A DNA stretch of 64,000 nucleotides, from contig JARKIP010000011.1 of assembly GCA_029990175.1 (NCBI GenBank), positions 9,424,001-9,488,000 of the forward strand. The letters run 5' to 3'. The position numbers and the translations under genes are program-made. The stretch comes from Petunia secreta (taxonomy: Eukaryota > Streptophyta > Magnoliopsida > Solanales > Solanaceae). The notes below the pieces were generated by a model, which was given only the letters and a program-made list of their open reading frames with translations, did not search any database and was not told the origin of the DNA. Below, piece after piece: positions 39,701 through 51,700 of this stretch. Within the stretch, counting starts at the first letter, position 1. Each line of letters starts with the position of its first letter.

Positions 39701-42700
39701 AACAAGGATTAAGATTCTATGACACCCACTTCAAGAATCGAACACACCAAAAAGTTACACCAAATTTTTGAAGTTTTGAGTTTTCAATTTTTTTGTAATT
39801 TTCTTCTTTCAATAACTTCAACAACAAGAAATCTAAAGAAACTAACCTAAGCACGAAGAATCAAGGGTCGGGGGTTCGTAGAGACGATACCCGAACCTTG
39901 CTCTGATACCAAACTGATAAGAATCAAACGCCAAAAAAGTAAAAGATAGGAACGAGACGTATCTCGATCACTAATCCCAAGTAGTAACGGAGAACCCGTT
40001 CCATTACACCCCGAGAGAAGGTCAAGAACACCTACGCTAGACAACTACCCTCGAGCTAACGTGAGCACGCAAGTAGAATGGTCGGGGGGATTGGAATTCA
40101 TCTAGATCCACTAGAGGAAGAACAAGTCCCATCAAGGTTTTCATTCAATAGAAGAGTTCAACTCTCAACACAAGTGTTTGTTTAATCATCAAAGTAAGCT
40201 AATGAAATAAACTAGCTATCTAGCTATTTATAGGTGTTTTTAGGCACCTATTGAAAGGTCTAAAATGCCCACACTTAGGCTTAGGAATAGAAGACCACGT
40301 ATGGTCAAAATAGACATAACACTAAGTAAATTCACGTGCTTCAGCTATTCGGGCGGAGCGCCCGCCTTGTTGATCAGTGGGGTGGCCTAGGCGAGGCGCC
40401 CAGAGTTGGGGCGGAGCACACCGCCCCTGGTGTGCTGAGCGCCTGGTGCACTGGGCTGCTCCCCTTGCGCTTTGAGCACTCGGAACGGCTTCCAATCGCT
40501 TCCTTCTTCTAGGCCCTTCCTCACCAAGTGTAGGTGTACTCCTTGGATCTCCTTAGCTTGGCTCCGTGTGAAGGGTCTTGTGGGGGTTTGGGTCTTATCA
40601 TGCATGGTCCCTTGACACCTTTAAGACTATAGGCGACCTTTGTGGTGGTTTTATCGGAGTTGATGAAGATACTAAACACCGGAGTCATCAATTATGGGCT
40701 AGAATTTGTGTTAACAAAATCAAAGACAAACACCCACAGAAGATCGAGCTTGATGTGGGCCATTGGAGGTTCGAAATTTCAATTATCAATGGCAGCATCT
40801 CCACAGCCGATTGGAATTTTGAAACCTGCCAGAGATGTTGGGTCTTCATCGTCCAAAGTTCTGGAAAATATATCGGTAAAAATGGGTGAGGGAACAGTCC
40901 AATCACAACACGTGGATGGACAGCTGGCTACAGGTCATTTTAATTCAACAATTACGGGATCTAAGCCCAATGGTACCCGACCCGGACCAGCTGTGTTTGC
41001 AAGAAAGAAAAATAAGTTTTTGGGCCTCGGAGCAGAAAATACTTTTCTTTTAAAAGGCCCAAATCGAAAGACCCAAAATAATCCAAAAAAGAAGCCCAAA
41101 CCCGTAAATGAATGGAGAGTGAGAAGAATTTTACCAAACCCACTAACGCTGCATAATAGATATGACACCTTGGCCATCAACCCCGATCAAACAACTGAAG
41201 CTATTCAGAATATTCTCTCAAATTCCATCATCGATCCTCCTGTGCTTCCACTTTCTCTCTCTGAAGCTAATGATGCTGTCCATGAAGCAGATGTCTGATG
41301 TTTGGCGTTTTATGCCTATATTTCCTTAATATTTCCTCACGTTTTAGTACCTTATTCGCTTGTTTTATAGCTTGTGACTGTGGTTTTACACTGATTTGAT
41401 GTCGTGTGTATGTAGGTTGTTATGCAGTGTAATTGGAGCTTTTAAGAGCATGATTGAGCAAGAAAAGATTGGATTTTGATTGAGGATTGGATCGAGCACA
41501 CGAAGGCATGACACGAGCGAGCGAAGGAGCAAGAAAACAGAAAAATGGCTGGGCGCCGTGGGCTCCGCGCCGCGCCCCTTACCGCGCGCCCTGGCTGGCG
41601 CGGTTTCCCATGCGCCGCGGAGCCAAGGCGTGTGAGTTTCGGCGTCCTCTGTCCATCCTCACGCGTTCCGAGGCGCGGGGCGCCCGTTATAGCGCCCCTT
41701 GTGCGCGTTTTTATGTCCTATTTCGTCTAGGATTGGGTCTAACTTATTACTAGGTGTTTGTAAACTCTATAAATACTCTTTTACTTAGTTTTTCATGAGA
41801 GTTCAGACTTTGGAGCAAGTTTTGGAGGAGAGGGGAGGAGCCCTAGATGTCTTCTATACAAGTTCTTTCTCTCTTTCTCTTATTCTTCTCTTTAATTCTA
41901 TAGTTGTTCGTTCTAGGGTTAGAGTAAATACATGAAGGTTGATGTTTGAAAGTTGATTTCTTCCTATTGATTTACCATTACGGATTGTTTATTCTTTCTT
42001 GATCATAATTGTTTGATTATAACGGCCGTATAATTGAACACTATCTACGGTTCTTAGATTGAACTCGACAGAGGGAAATTATGAACGCAAATAAGAAAGA
42101 ATAGAACTAGTTTGTGAACCCGGGCATCGGGGAACCAATTCGCGGGTAGGATAGACATATACTTGCTTGCCTAGTTTAACCCATTACAGGATCGTTAATG
42201 CGTGCACGTGATTCAACCCATAGACATATAGGGATTGGAGTAGCCTGCATAGACCGTGAAGAATCGAAAGGTTTTCACGGGTACAATTAATCTGTAGTTA
42301 GCAATCTAGGAAATCAAGAAGTAGAATCAACTGGAAAACTCAACTGGATTGTTTGTAACTCTGACCCTGGACCGTTTCTCCATTATTGATAACAACCCAT
42401 AAATTGCTCTATTACTTGACTTCAGTTAATTGTTTTAATTATTGCATTTAGTTAGTAAAATCTCAACCATTGGAAAAGATCCCTGAATAGTTTCTAAGAA
42501 ATTGTTTGCTAAGATTCAGTCTGAATAGTCCTCGTGGGAACGATACTCGATTTATCACTTTATTACTTGTCGACCACGTATACTTGCGTGTGCGTTTGGG
42601 AGCAACAAGTTTTTGGCGCCGTTGCCGGGGACTAATTATTGACTGATTTCTTTTTGAACGATTTATTATTTTCTATTCAGGTTTAATTTTTGTTTAGTTT

Positions 42701-45700
42701 AGTATTGTGTTACTTGTCTTATCATGGCATCTATTAATGAAAATTGGTCGAATGATGATTGCTCAAATTTTGAGGATCTCTGTCTACTTTGTGGAGGAAC
42801 CCACTTGTGGGAAAATTGTCAAACTCTTTCAACCCTGCGAGATTGGTTATGTGAATTTTCTACCACCTTTGATTGGAATTTTTGTAAATTGTGTGGTGGT
42901 CGGTGGAATGATTGTCCTAAGTGTCATGCTCCTTCCCCCAATAATTTTTGTGATGATTCTAATGATGTTTGTGAGCTTGACAGGATCGATAAAGTGCAGG
43001 TTGTTAGCGAAACTTGGCTAATGGAGCAAGCCAAACTCTTAGAGGCTTATGGAGATTTCAGGAGTGAACTTACAAATATGACGAGGCAATTTATGGAAGA
43101 AAGGGTTGTGCTCGGGCAAGAGATCGACGAATTTGGCTTGACTATTCACGACTTGGAGGAGAATTTGAGTGATATGGTTGAGGTGTCTGAAGCCCAATTA
43201 TCAGTTGTCGTGCTTAGTAGAATTGAGATAGAAGAGCTTAGAAGCCAATTTGAGGAGCAAAAAGTGGAATTCCTACCATTCGACCCAATAGCAGTTGATG
43301 ATGCCAAGGTTGAAAAAATTACATTAGAGTCAAGTGAGGAAATAGAAAACATCATATTTGAGGACTCTATTGTTTGTGCAAGTGAGGATGTCGAAAGTAA
43401 TGCAACTTTAGAATTGAAGCGCATTGGACCTCATTCCAATCATTTTTCAACATTGTGTTTGGATGGTGACATGAAAATTGAGCCACCCGAGCCTATGAAG
43501 AAACAAAATGAGGAGGAACAAGGTGCCTATATTTTAAAGTTTGTGATGCCGAGGAGACAAAACGACATCCCTCATTTAAAGGCTAAGAAGTGTAAAATGC
43601 GACAATGGTTACTTGGTCCTTTTATATTTTTGCCACCACCCCAATACCATAGTTGTAAACTTGAGGCAAAGTTGGGGATTCAATTCATTAGTTCAAGGTG
43701 GAGGAAAAAGTGATGAAGTTGTCTTCGTCGTGCCACGACGTTAACTAAGGCGCTTCTTGGGAGGCAACCCAATTTGCTTGCGTTACTTTTATTTATTTTT
43801 ATTAATATTTTTATAGTTGTATATTACTTTGGGTGATTCTTTGGATTGCAGGTTCATGTAATGTCGAGGCTAAGTGTGGGGTGTCCTCACCCTTGCCTAA
43901 TGTTGATGACCTGATGAGGGAAGTCTGAGTACCTCATACGATATGGAAGCTTGGAGGATGCTAGCACCAAGGACTAGAATCTTCAGGGAAGTTTTCTTTA
44001 CCTTGCGCTTGCTTATTTTTAGCACTGAGGACAGTGCTTAGTTTAAGTGTGGGGTGGGAAACTACCCTTTATTTATTTTTGAGGTTAGGGATGCATGTAC
44101 CATAGAATTTTTCTTTTGTCACTTGACTTTATTTTTATTTGTTTCTTGCTTTAATACATGAAAAAAAGAAAAAAAATTAGAAAACCAATTAAAAGTTCCA
44201 AAAAGATTTTCCTTTTAGTTTTATTAGTGGTACATGTCATCCACCCCGTGGTTTTTCTTATGGCCACGGTTCTTTTCCACGGGGAGGCCTTTGAACCGGG
44301 TAGTTTTTATTTTTTTAGGATTAGGATAGTTAGCTAGGTGACCCTAGACGGAAGGAAATAGGTAGAATGCTAGGTGCATTTGATTTGTTTGATACCGGTG
44401 GACTTGGACTTGATTGCATGTGCTATTTGTGGTGTCCTTGAGTTTTAATTTTGATGCATGCCTAGAGAAAAAGTGGAACGACCCCCTTGAGATGCTTGAG
44501 TCCGCTAGCTTGACTTGATTGTGAACCTTTGTGCATTAGTGCTTAAATTTCCACAAGTTGCATTCTAGATGCTTGATTGGGAGTTGTTGATGGAGCCATT
44601 TTGTGTGGACCATGTGCTATGTGTGTGTGAGGCATATTCTTGTTTACTCCATGTTGCATGTTAATGTCTAGAACTTGCCCCGTGTGTGTGCAAAGCGAAA
44701 TCCTAGGTTTGTTCTAGTCGGGAAATGATACAAGGCCTTCTTTTACTTGCCTACCCTTACATATATACCTTGAAAAAAATTGTTGTTGTGATTTCTTTGA
44801 CCCTTTTTGTTGGCACCCACACCCCGAGCCTACTCATTTGTTCTAAATTGTCTCTTTTGGCCCTTTACTCCTTAAGCACTTTAGTTAATATTGTGTTGTT
44901 GTTTTGGAGTTGTGGTTGGAATTGGGAGGTTTTTGAGTGGAGCTAATGAAAAGGGATAATTGAAAAATTTGTGAAGTAATGGAAAACATTGGCAAGGATG
45001 GAAGTTAATGAAATTGGAAAAAAATGAAATGATAAGAAAAGAAAAAAATAGCAAAGTTGAAAAGAAAGAAAAAATTGTGGAAAAAGAAATAAAGAGAAAA
45101 AGATATCCATCCCTTGCTAGTGTGTGCTTAAAAGAAAAAATTGCTACTTGTGTGAAGGTGTATGTGTAGAAGTTGTTGATTTGGGTGGCTTGATGAGAAT
45201 TGTGATTAATTTGAATGTGATGTATTAAAGTGCTTAGGGAGGTAGTCACTATTACCATATGTATCCTACCAACCCCTTAGCCTACATTACGACCTTTCTA
45301 AAGTCCTAGTTAATCCCGATTGGAGTGAGCTTACATTAGTGGAGTCCTACACTACGGGCAAGCCTATGGTACATTGTGTGTGACATGTGAGATTTTCATG
45401 AGAGTGAGTGAATTCATTTGTATTGCCCCCATTCTATTCTTGATATTTATTGTTGTGTGTGATTTTTGGGGGGCACTCTCTTGCTTCATATTGGTGAGGG
45501 CGCATGGTTTGCATGAAATAGGTGAAGTTGATGGCTTCTTGGTTGAGTAGATAGGTGTGATTTTGTGGGAGCATGGTTGCAATAAGTTGAGTTTGTGCAT
45601 TTGAGCTATTTTGGGGTGGTTGTTCTCGTATTTTTGGTTTTGGTAAATTATTGGCATGTTATGGATCCATAGTAGTCATGTGTGCATTGGTTCAATGGTC

Positions 45701-48700
45701 GGTATCAACCATGGTCATAGGCAGACCTGTTTTACCTAGGTTGGGAAGTGATTGGTGATTGCTCGAGGACGAGCAAAGGTTCAAGTGTGGGGTGGTGATG
45801 TTTGGCGTTTTATGCCTATATTTCCTTAATATTTCCTCACGTTTTAGTACCTTATTCGCTTGTTTTATAGCTTGTGACTGTGGTTTTACACTGATTTGAT
45901 GTCGTGTGTATGTAGGTTGTTATGCAGTGTAATTGGAGCTTTTAAGAGCATGATTGAGCAAGAAAAGATTGGATTTTGATTGAGGATTGGATCGAGCACA
46001 CGAAGGCATGACACGAGCGAGCGAAGGAGCAAGAAAACAGAAAAATGGCTGGGCGCCGTGGGCTCCGCGCCGCGCCCCTTACCGCGCGCCCTGGCTGGCG
46101 CGGTTTCCCATGCGCCGCGGAGCCAAGGCGTGTGAGTTTCGGCGTCCTCTGTCCATCCTCACGCGTTCCGAGGCGCGGGGCGCCCGTTATAGCGCCCCTT
46201 GTGCGCGTTTTTATGTCCTATTTCGTCTAGGATTGGGTCTAACTTATTACTAGGTGTTTGTAAACTCTATAAATACTCTTTTACTTAGTTTTTCATGAGA
46301 GTTCAGACTTTGGAGCAAGTTTTGGAGGAGAGGGGAGGAGCCCTAGATGTCTTCTATACAAGTTCTTTCTCTCTTTCTCTTATTCTTCTCTTTAATTCTA
46401 TAGTTGTTCGTTCTAGGGTTAGAGTAAATACATGAAGGTTGATGTTTGAAAGTTGATTTCTTCCTATTGATTTACCATTACGGATTGTTTATTCTTTCTT
46501 GATCATAATTGTTTGATTATAACGGCCGTATAATTGAACACTATCTACGGTTCTTAGATTGAACTCGACAGAGGGAAATTATGAACGCAAATAAGAAAGA
46601 ATAGAACTAGTTTGTGAACCCGGGCATCGGGGAACCAATTCGCGGGTAGGATAGACATATACTTGCTTGCCTAGTTTAACCCATTACAGGATCGTTAATG
46701 CGTGCACGTGATTCAACCCATAGACATATAGGGATTGGAGTAGCCTGCATAGACCGTGAAGAATCGAAAGGTTTTCACGGGTACAATTAATCTGTAGTTA
46801 GCAATCTAGGAAATCAAGAAGTAGAATCAACTGGAAAACTCAACTGGATTGTTTGTAACTCTGACCCTGGACCGTTTCTCCATTATTGATAACAACCCAT
46901 AAATTGCTCTATTACTTGACTTCAGTTAATTGTTTTAATTATTGCATTTAGTTAGTAAAATCTCAACCATTGGAAAAGATCCCTGAATAGTTTCTAAGAA
47001 ATTGTTTGCTAAGATTCAGTCTGAATAGTCCTCGTGGGAACGATACTCGATTTATCACTTTATTACTTGTCGACCACGTATACTTGCGTGTGCGTTTGGG
47101 AGCAACAATGTCTCAACAATATCTCTCACTGACATTCTCAGGGGCCTCTCACTACGATTAAAATGGCCAGATATCCATCCAACAACTCTTGCATGTTTTG
47201 ATACAGCTTATCCATCTTCTTCTGTTGCTGATTCTCTATCTCTATCATCCGGAGAGGCTGAACTTTCTATTACGCAGTTAATTCAAGAGCCTACTGTTAT
47301 TGAGACTTCAAGGTGGACAAGAATAGTAATGGGGAAAGCATGCAGGGCCTTTGGGATTAATGTCAACGGTTTTGAGCATGAAATTTTTGACATTATTTTG
47401 AGAATGGAACAGAAAAGGCAGTCCCAACTGCAAAGACAAGGGTCACCAGGTACACCAATGAAGCAGGATAAGAAGAAAGGGGAAAGAGAAGTGCAGAACC
47501 TGATCTCCGGTGTTAACTATGATGGGTGCAGTATCAAAGAAAGGGGCAGGCATGGCAAGGAGATAGCTGGATGAACCTCAAAATTCTTAGTTGGAACATG
47601 CAGGGTCTCAATGATGTAAATAAAAGGAGTACTTTGAAATCGTTGGTGAAGAGTTGTAAGGCTGACATTCTTTGCCTTCAGGAAATAAAAATAGAGAAGT
47701 GGACATCAAACATGATTCATGAAGTCTGGGGGAACAGGTGGGCTGAATGGGTAGAGTTGAAGGCTTGTGGCACAAGAGGTGGTATTATTATCCTATGGGA
47801 CAAGAGATTATGGAGGTGCATTGATTCTCAACAAGGCAGTTACTCAATCACTTGTATTCTTGAGAGTTCTCAGGAAGATTTTAGGTGGTGCTTCACAGGA
47901 GTATATGGGCCTCATACCAACGGTGAAAGAGAGGAATTATGGCAAGAGCTGGGGGCAATCAGAGGGCTGTGGAGTGAACAATGGGTGATAGGGGGATTTT
48001 AATGCGTGCAGATTCGAGAATAAGAGACTCAATTGCAATAGAAGATCCAAGACGATGAAAAGTTTTTCTGAAACAATAATGGACCTTCAGCTAATCGATT
48101 TACCTCTTCAAGGTACTCAATTCACATGGTCAAGGGGAGAAGTCACTCTTCAGGCTTCCAGAATAGACAGGTTTCTTGTCTACAGAATGGAATGCAAACT
48201 TCAAAGCAATCAAGCAGTCGGCTCTTCCTAGAGCTATCTCTGATCACAATCCTATTCTGCTTGAGAGTGGGGATTGGGAAACTTCCTCTTCATATTTCAA
48301 ATTCGAAAATATGTGGTTGCAAGAAGGTTTCATTGACATGATAAAGGATTGGTGGCAAAGGTAGGAGGTAGCCCGGATTTTATTCTCATTCAAAAGTTAA
48401 GGAACTTGAAAAAAGACATCAGCATTTGGAACAGAGATGTCTTTGGCAGATTAGAAACAAGACGGAAAAAAGCTCTTGATGAGCTCTTAGCCTTGCAGCA
48501 AGCCACCGAAAATAGAATCTCAAATCCTACCGAAAAACAATTGGCACTAAATCTGAAACTAGAAATGCAAAATATGGCCAAAGCTGAGGAAATCTCATGG
48601 AGACAAAAGTCGCGATGTTTGTGGCTTAAGGTAGGGGATAGAAACACAAAATATTTTCAATCTATTGCAAACGCACAGAGGAGGAAAAATACCATAGACA

Positions 48701-51700
48701 GACTGAAAATGGGCGATGATTTGATCAAGGACAAAGGGACGATCAAACAAGAAATTCTAAACTACTATCAGAATCTTTACACCGAAAGTGAAGCTTGGAG
48801 ACCAACATCCAATTTTGAGGAAGTAGCCACTCTCACAGGGGAAGATAGGGAAATGCTAGAAAGAACTTTTGGGGAAGAAGAAGTTCATGCAATTATCCAG
48901 TCTTGTGCACCATGTGCACCAGATAAAAGCCCAGGTCCAGACGGTTTTACGATGGCATTTTATCAAAAAACTGGGGAATTCATCAAGCTTGAGGTCATGG
49001 GAGCTCTTAGTCATTTTCACCAGCAACGTTACATGGAGCGATCCAGTAACGCATCATTCATAGCACTGGTTCCCAAAAAGAAAGGTGCTTTAGAGTTGAA
49101 AGATTATAGATCAATAAGCCTCATTGGCAGCGTTTACAAAATTGTTGCAAAGCTATTAGCAGAAAGATTATAACGGGTCATGAGCAAGCTGGTTTCAACT
49201 CATCAGAATGCATTCATAAAGCACAGACAAATCACGGATGCTGCATTGATAGCAAACGAGGTACTGGATTGGAGAATCAAAAGTGGGAAACCAGAAGTCA
49301 TGTGTAAGCTTGACATCGAAAAGGCCTTTGACCAACTTAATTGGTCGTATCTTATTTCTATTCTAAGGAAAATGGGATTTGGAGACAAATGGATTAGATG
49401 GATTAAATTTGGCAAATCAACTGTGAAGTATTCAGTGTTGGTAAATCACGGATGCTGCATTGATAGCAAACGAGGTACTGGATTGGAGAATCAAAAGTGG
49501 GACACCAGAAGTCATGTGTAAGCTTGACATCAAAAAGGCCTTTGACCAACTTAATTGGTCGTATCTTATTTCTATTCTAAGGAAAATGGGATTTGGAGAC
49601 AAATGGATTAGATGGATTAAATTTGGCAAATCAACTGTGAAGTATTCAGTGTTGGTAAATAGGGGACCAGTCGGCTTTTTCTCTCCACAGAAAGGAATAA
49701 GGTAAGGTGACCCTCTTTCACCTTTCTTATTTATTCTAGCAATGGAAGGTCTGAGCAAAATGTTGGAAAAGGCCAGACAAATGGAATGGATCCGAGGCTT
49801 CAATGTAGGTAGAAATCCTGGGAGTATAGTCACAATCTTTCACTTGATGTACGCTGATGACACCCTTATTTTCTGTGAGGCAGATAAGTCACAAATACTA
49901 TATCTGAATCTTACTCTCCATATTTTCAAGGCTTTATCAAGATTACATGTCAATGTGCTGAAAAGCATTATGTATCCGGTCAACAATGTGCCTAACATAG
50001 AGGAACTTTCAAACATAATGGGCTGCTCTATTGGCTTATTTCCAACTACCTATTTAGGTCTTCCATTGGGTGCAAAGTTCAAGAATGCGTCAGGGATCAT
50101 CGAAAAGTTTGAGAAGAGATTGGCTACTTGGCAGATACAATATTTATCTATGGGGGGCAGACTAACTCTCATCAACAGTGTGCTCGACAGCATCCCGACC
50201 TACTATATGTCCCTTTTTCCCATCCCAAGCAAAGTTCAAAAACAATTAGACAAGATCAGAAGAAACTTTCTGTTGGGAGGGAATAGCAGCTCACAAATTT
50301 CATCTCGTCAATTGGAGCAAAGTCACTTTACCTAAGAGCAATGGAGGCCTTGGTGTTAGAGATCTAGCCATCCACAACAAAAGTCTGCTAATGAAATGGC
50401 TTTGGAGATATGGCACTGGTGAATCAAGCCTCCGGAAAGAGGTTGTCAAAGCCAAACATGGAATGAGAAACAATTGGAGCACAAAAATAGCCACTACTCC
50501 TTATGGAGTGGGACCATGGAAATATATATGTGGTCTTGGGAATGAGTTCTTTCAGAATGTTAGTTTCAATGTTGGCAACGGATCTCACATCAAATTCTGG
50601 AAGGATAAGTGGCTTAACAGCACTGCTCTCAAGGATGAATATCCCTCTCTGTTCCAGATTGCACAAGACAAGGATTCTTACATTGCTCAGAATAGAGAAG
50701 GTATTAATTGGAGTATTCAGTTCAGAAGGAATGTACAAGATTGGAAATTAGAGAGTTTGCTAAGTCTTTTAGCCAAAATAGAAAGGTATAACATTGTGGA
50801 TGATAAAGCTGACACCCTCACTTGGGGCCACAAAAAACTTTTCACGGTGAAAGAATGTTACAAGTTGATCAGTGCTCGCAATCAAGTGATTGATTCCTGG
50901 CCTTGGAAACTAATATGGAAGACTAAGCTGCCCACTAAAGTCATTTGTTTTAGCTGGATTGTTCTCAATGAATCGTGCTTAACTCAAGACAATCTCAGTA
51001 GAAGGGGTCTTCAGCTAGTCAACAGATGCCATCTATGCCAAGCAAGTTCTGAAACAGTCAATCACTTGTTCCTCCATTGCCCGATAGCATCTGATTTATG
51101 GAGTTTGTTCTACTTCATATTTGGCATTCATTGGGTCATGCCACAAAATGTAAGAGAAGCCTACGCTTGCTGGAACCTATGGAGAGTTGATAAGACGATC
51201 AAGAAGATCTGGTTGATGATTCCTGCTGTTATTTTTTAGGTTTTGTGGTTTGCTGGACAAAACTAACCCCTGTAATTAGTACTGACCATTTTTTTGGACT
51301 TTATTAGTTCCCTGGTTCTAGATTGACTTGCTGTAAAGGAGCTACATAAATGTCTTTAACTTTTGCTAGTTTGTATAATTGCATCTTCTTGATGCCTCAT
51401 TTTTAATGAATCACTTTGCTTCATCAAAAAAAATTTAGAATTGCGTCATTCTTTTTTTAACGGACTAATAAGGAAATAGTGTCATCCTTTTTTGGAACCG
51501 CGGATACCATTTATCTATGATGTGTACTTCTTGCATCCTCTGTTGGAACTTGGACGTAATCCTATATAATTTCTTCAACATTATAAGTCCGCACATCCAT
51601 TTTAGCATTTATTATCTTAGGAATAATGTTGGGCCTTGAGGTCTAACATTCACTCTTATATTATTTTTGGTCTCATAATCATTCTATCGAACTTGTGTTT

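Larger units (their letters stand above)
33039..40600 (-). mobile_element. Ty3/gypsy (CRM-like) element B, complete structure, 7.56 kb
   Basis: LTRs are TGATAAG...CTTATCA at 33039-33751 and 39915-40600, with a TGCAT target duplication at 33034-33038 and 40601-40605. On the minus strand: 5' LTR, tRNA-iMet PBS (39900-39911), a 1.2-kb leader, gag (38662 leftwards), protease, RT, RNase H, integrase, PPT, 3' LTR. The integrase frame runs into the 3' LTR, a trait of the CRM chromovirus clade. Coding is broken in at least seven places. The two LTRs differ by a deletion in the GC-rich motif block and roughly a dozen substitutions by eye. Confidence 0.93.
41296..47107 (+). mobile_element. Non-autonomous Athila-like LTR retrotransposon (LARD/TR-GAG-like), 5.8 kb, very young
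   Basis: Two 1312-bp LTRs (41296-42607 and 45796-47107), TGATG...CAACA, are offset by exactly 4500 bp and look identical line by line. The 5-bp duplication ATGTC flanks them (41291-41295, 47108-47112). The PBS is an exact tRNA-Asp complement and a purine tract ends at 45795. The 3.2-kb interior has a single 329-codon frame and no protease, RT, RNase H or integrase. tRNA-Asp priming and the CGACGTTAACTAAGGCGCTT...GGGAGGCAACCC stretch after the ORF recall Athila elements. It must use enzymes of another element. A partial LTR of the same family lies at 23635-23893. Confidence 0.93.
32045..51430 (+). mobile_element. L1-type LINE, near full length (about 6 kb without insertions)
   Basis: It is flanked by a 15-bp target duplication AAATTTAGAATTGCG (32030-32044 and 51431-51445; the first bases are ambiguous with the A-tail) and ends in TTCATC followed by an A-run. 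Three pieces belong to it: 32045-33038, 40606-41295 and 47113-51430. It encodes ORF1 (DUF4283-like) and ORF2 (endonuclease, RT, zinc-finger C-terminus). Both are broken by frameshifts and stops. It is inserted in a MITE inside CysRS intron 8, antisense to the gene. Confidence 0.93.

Noticed and set aside
1..40600. Endogenous pararetrovirus as source of the RT/RNase H sequences
   Set aside because: Integrases, paired LTRs, tRNA primer sites and 5-bp target duplications show Ty3/gypsy retrotransposons; no movement-protein-like frame was seen.
41487..41753. 88- and 61-codon frames, repeated at 45987-46253
   Set aside because: Both copies lie in the LTRs, and the frames arise from the GC-rich block that lacks stops.
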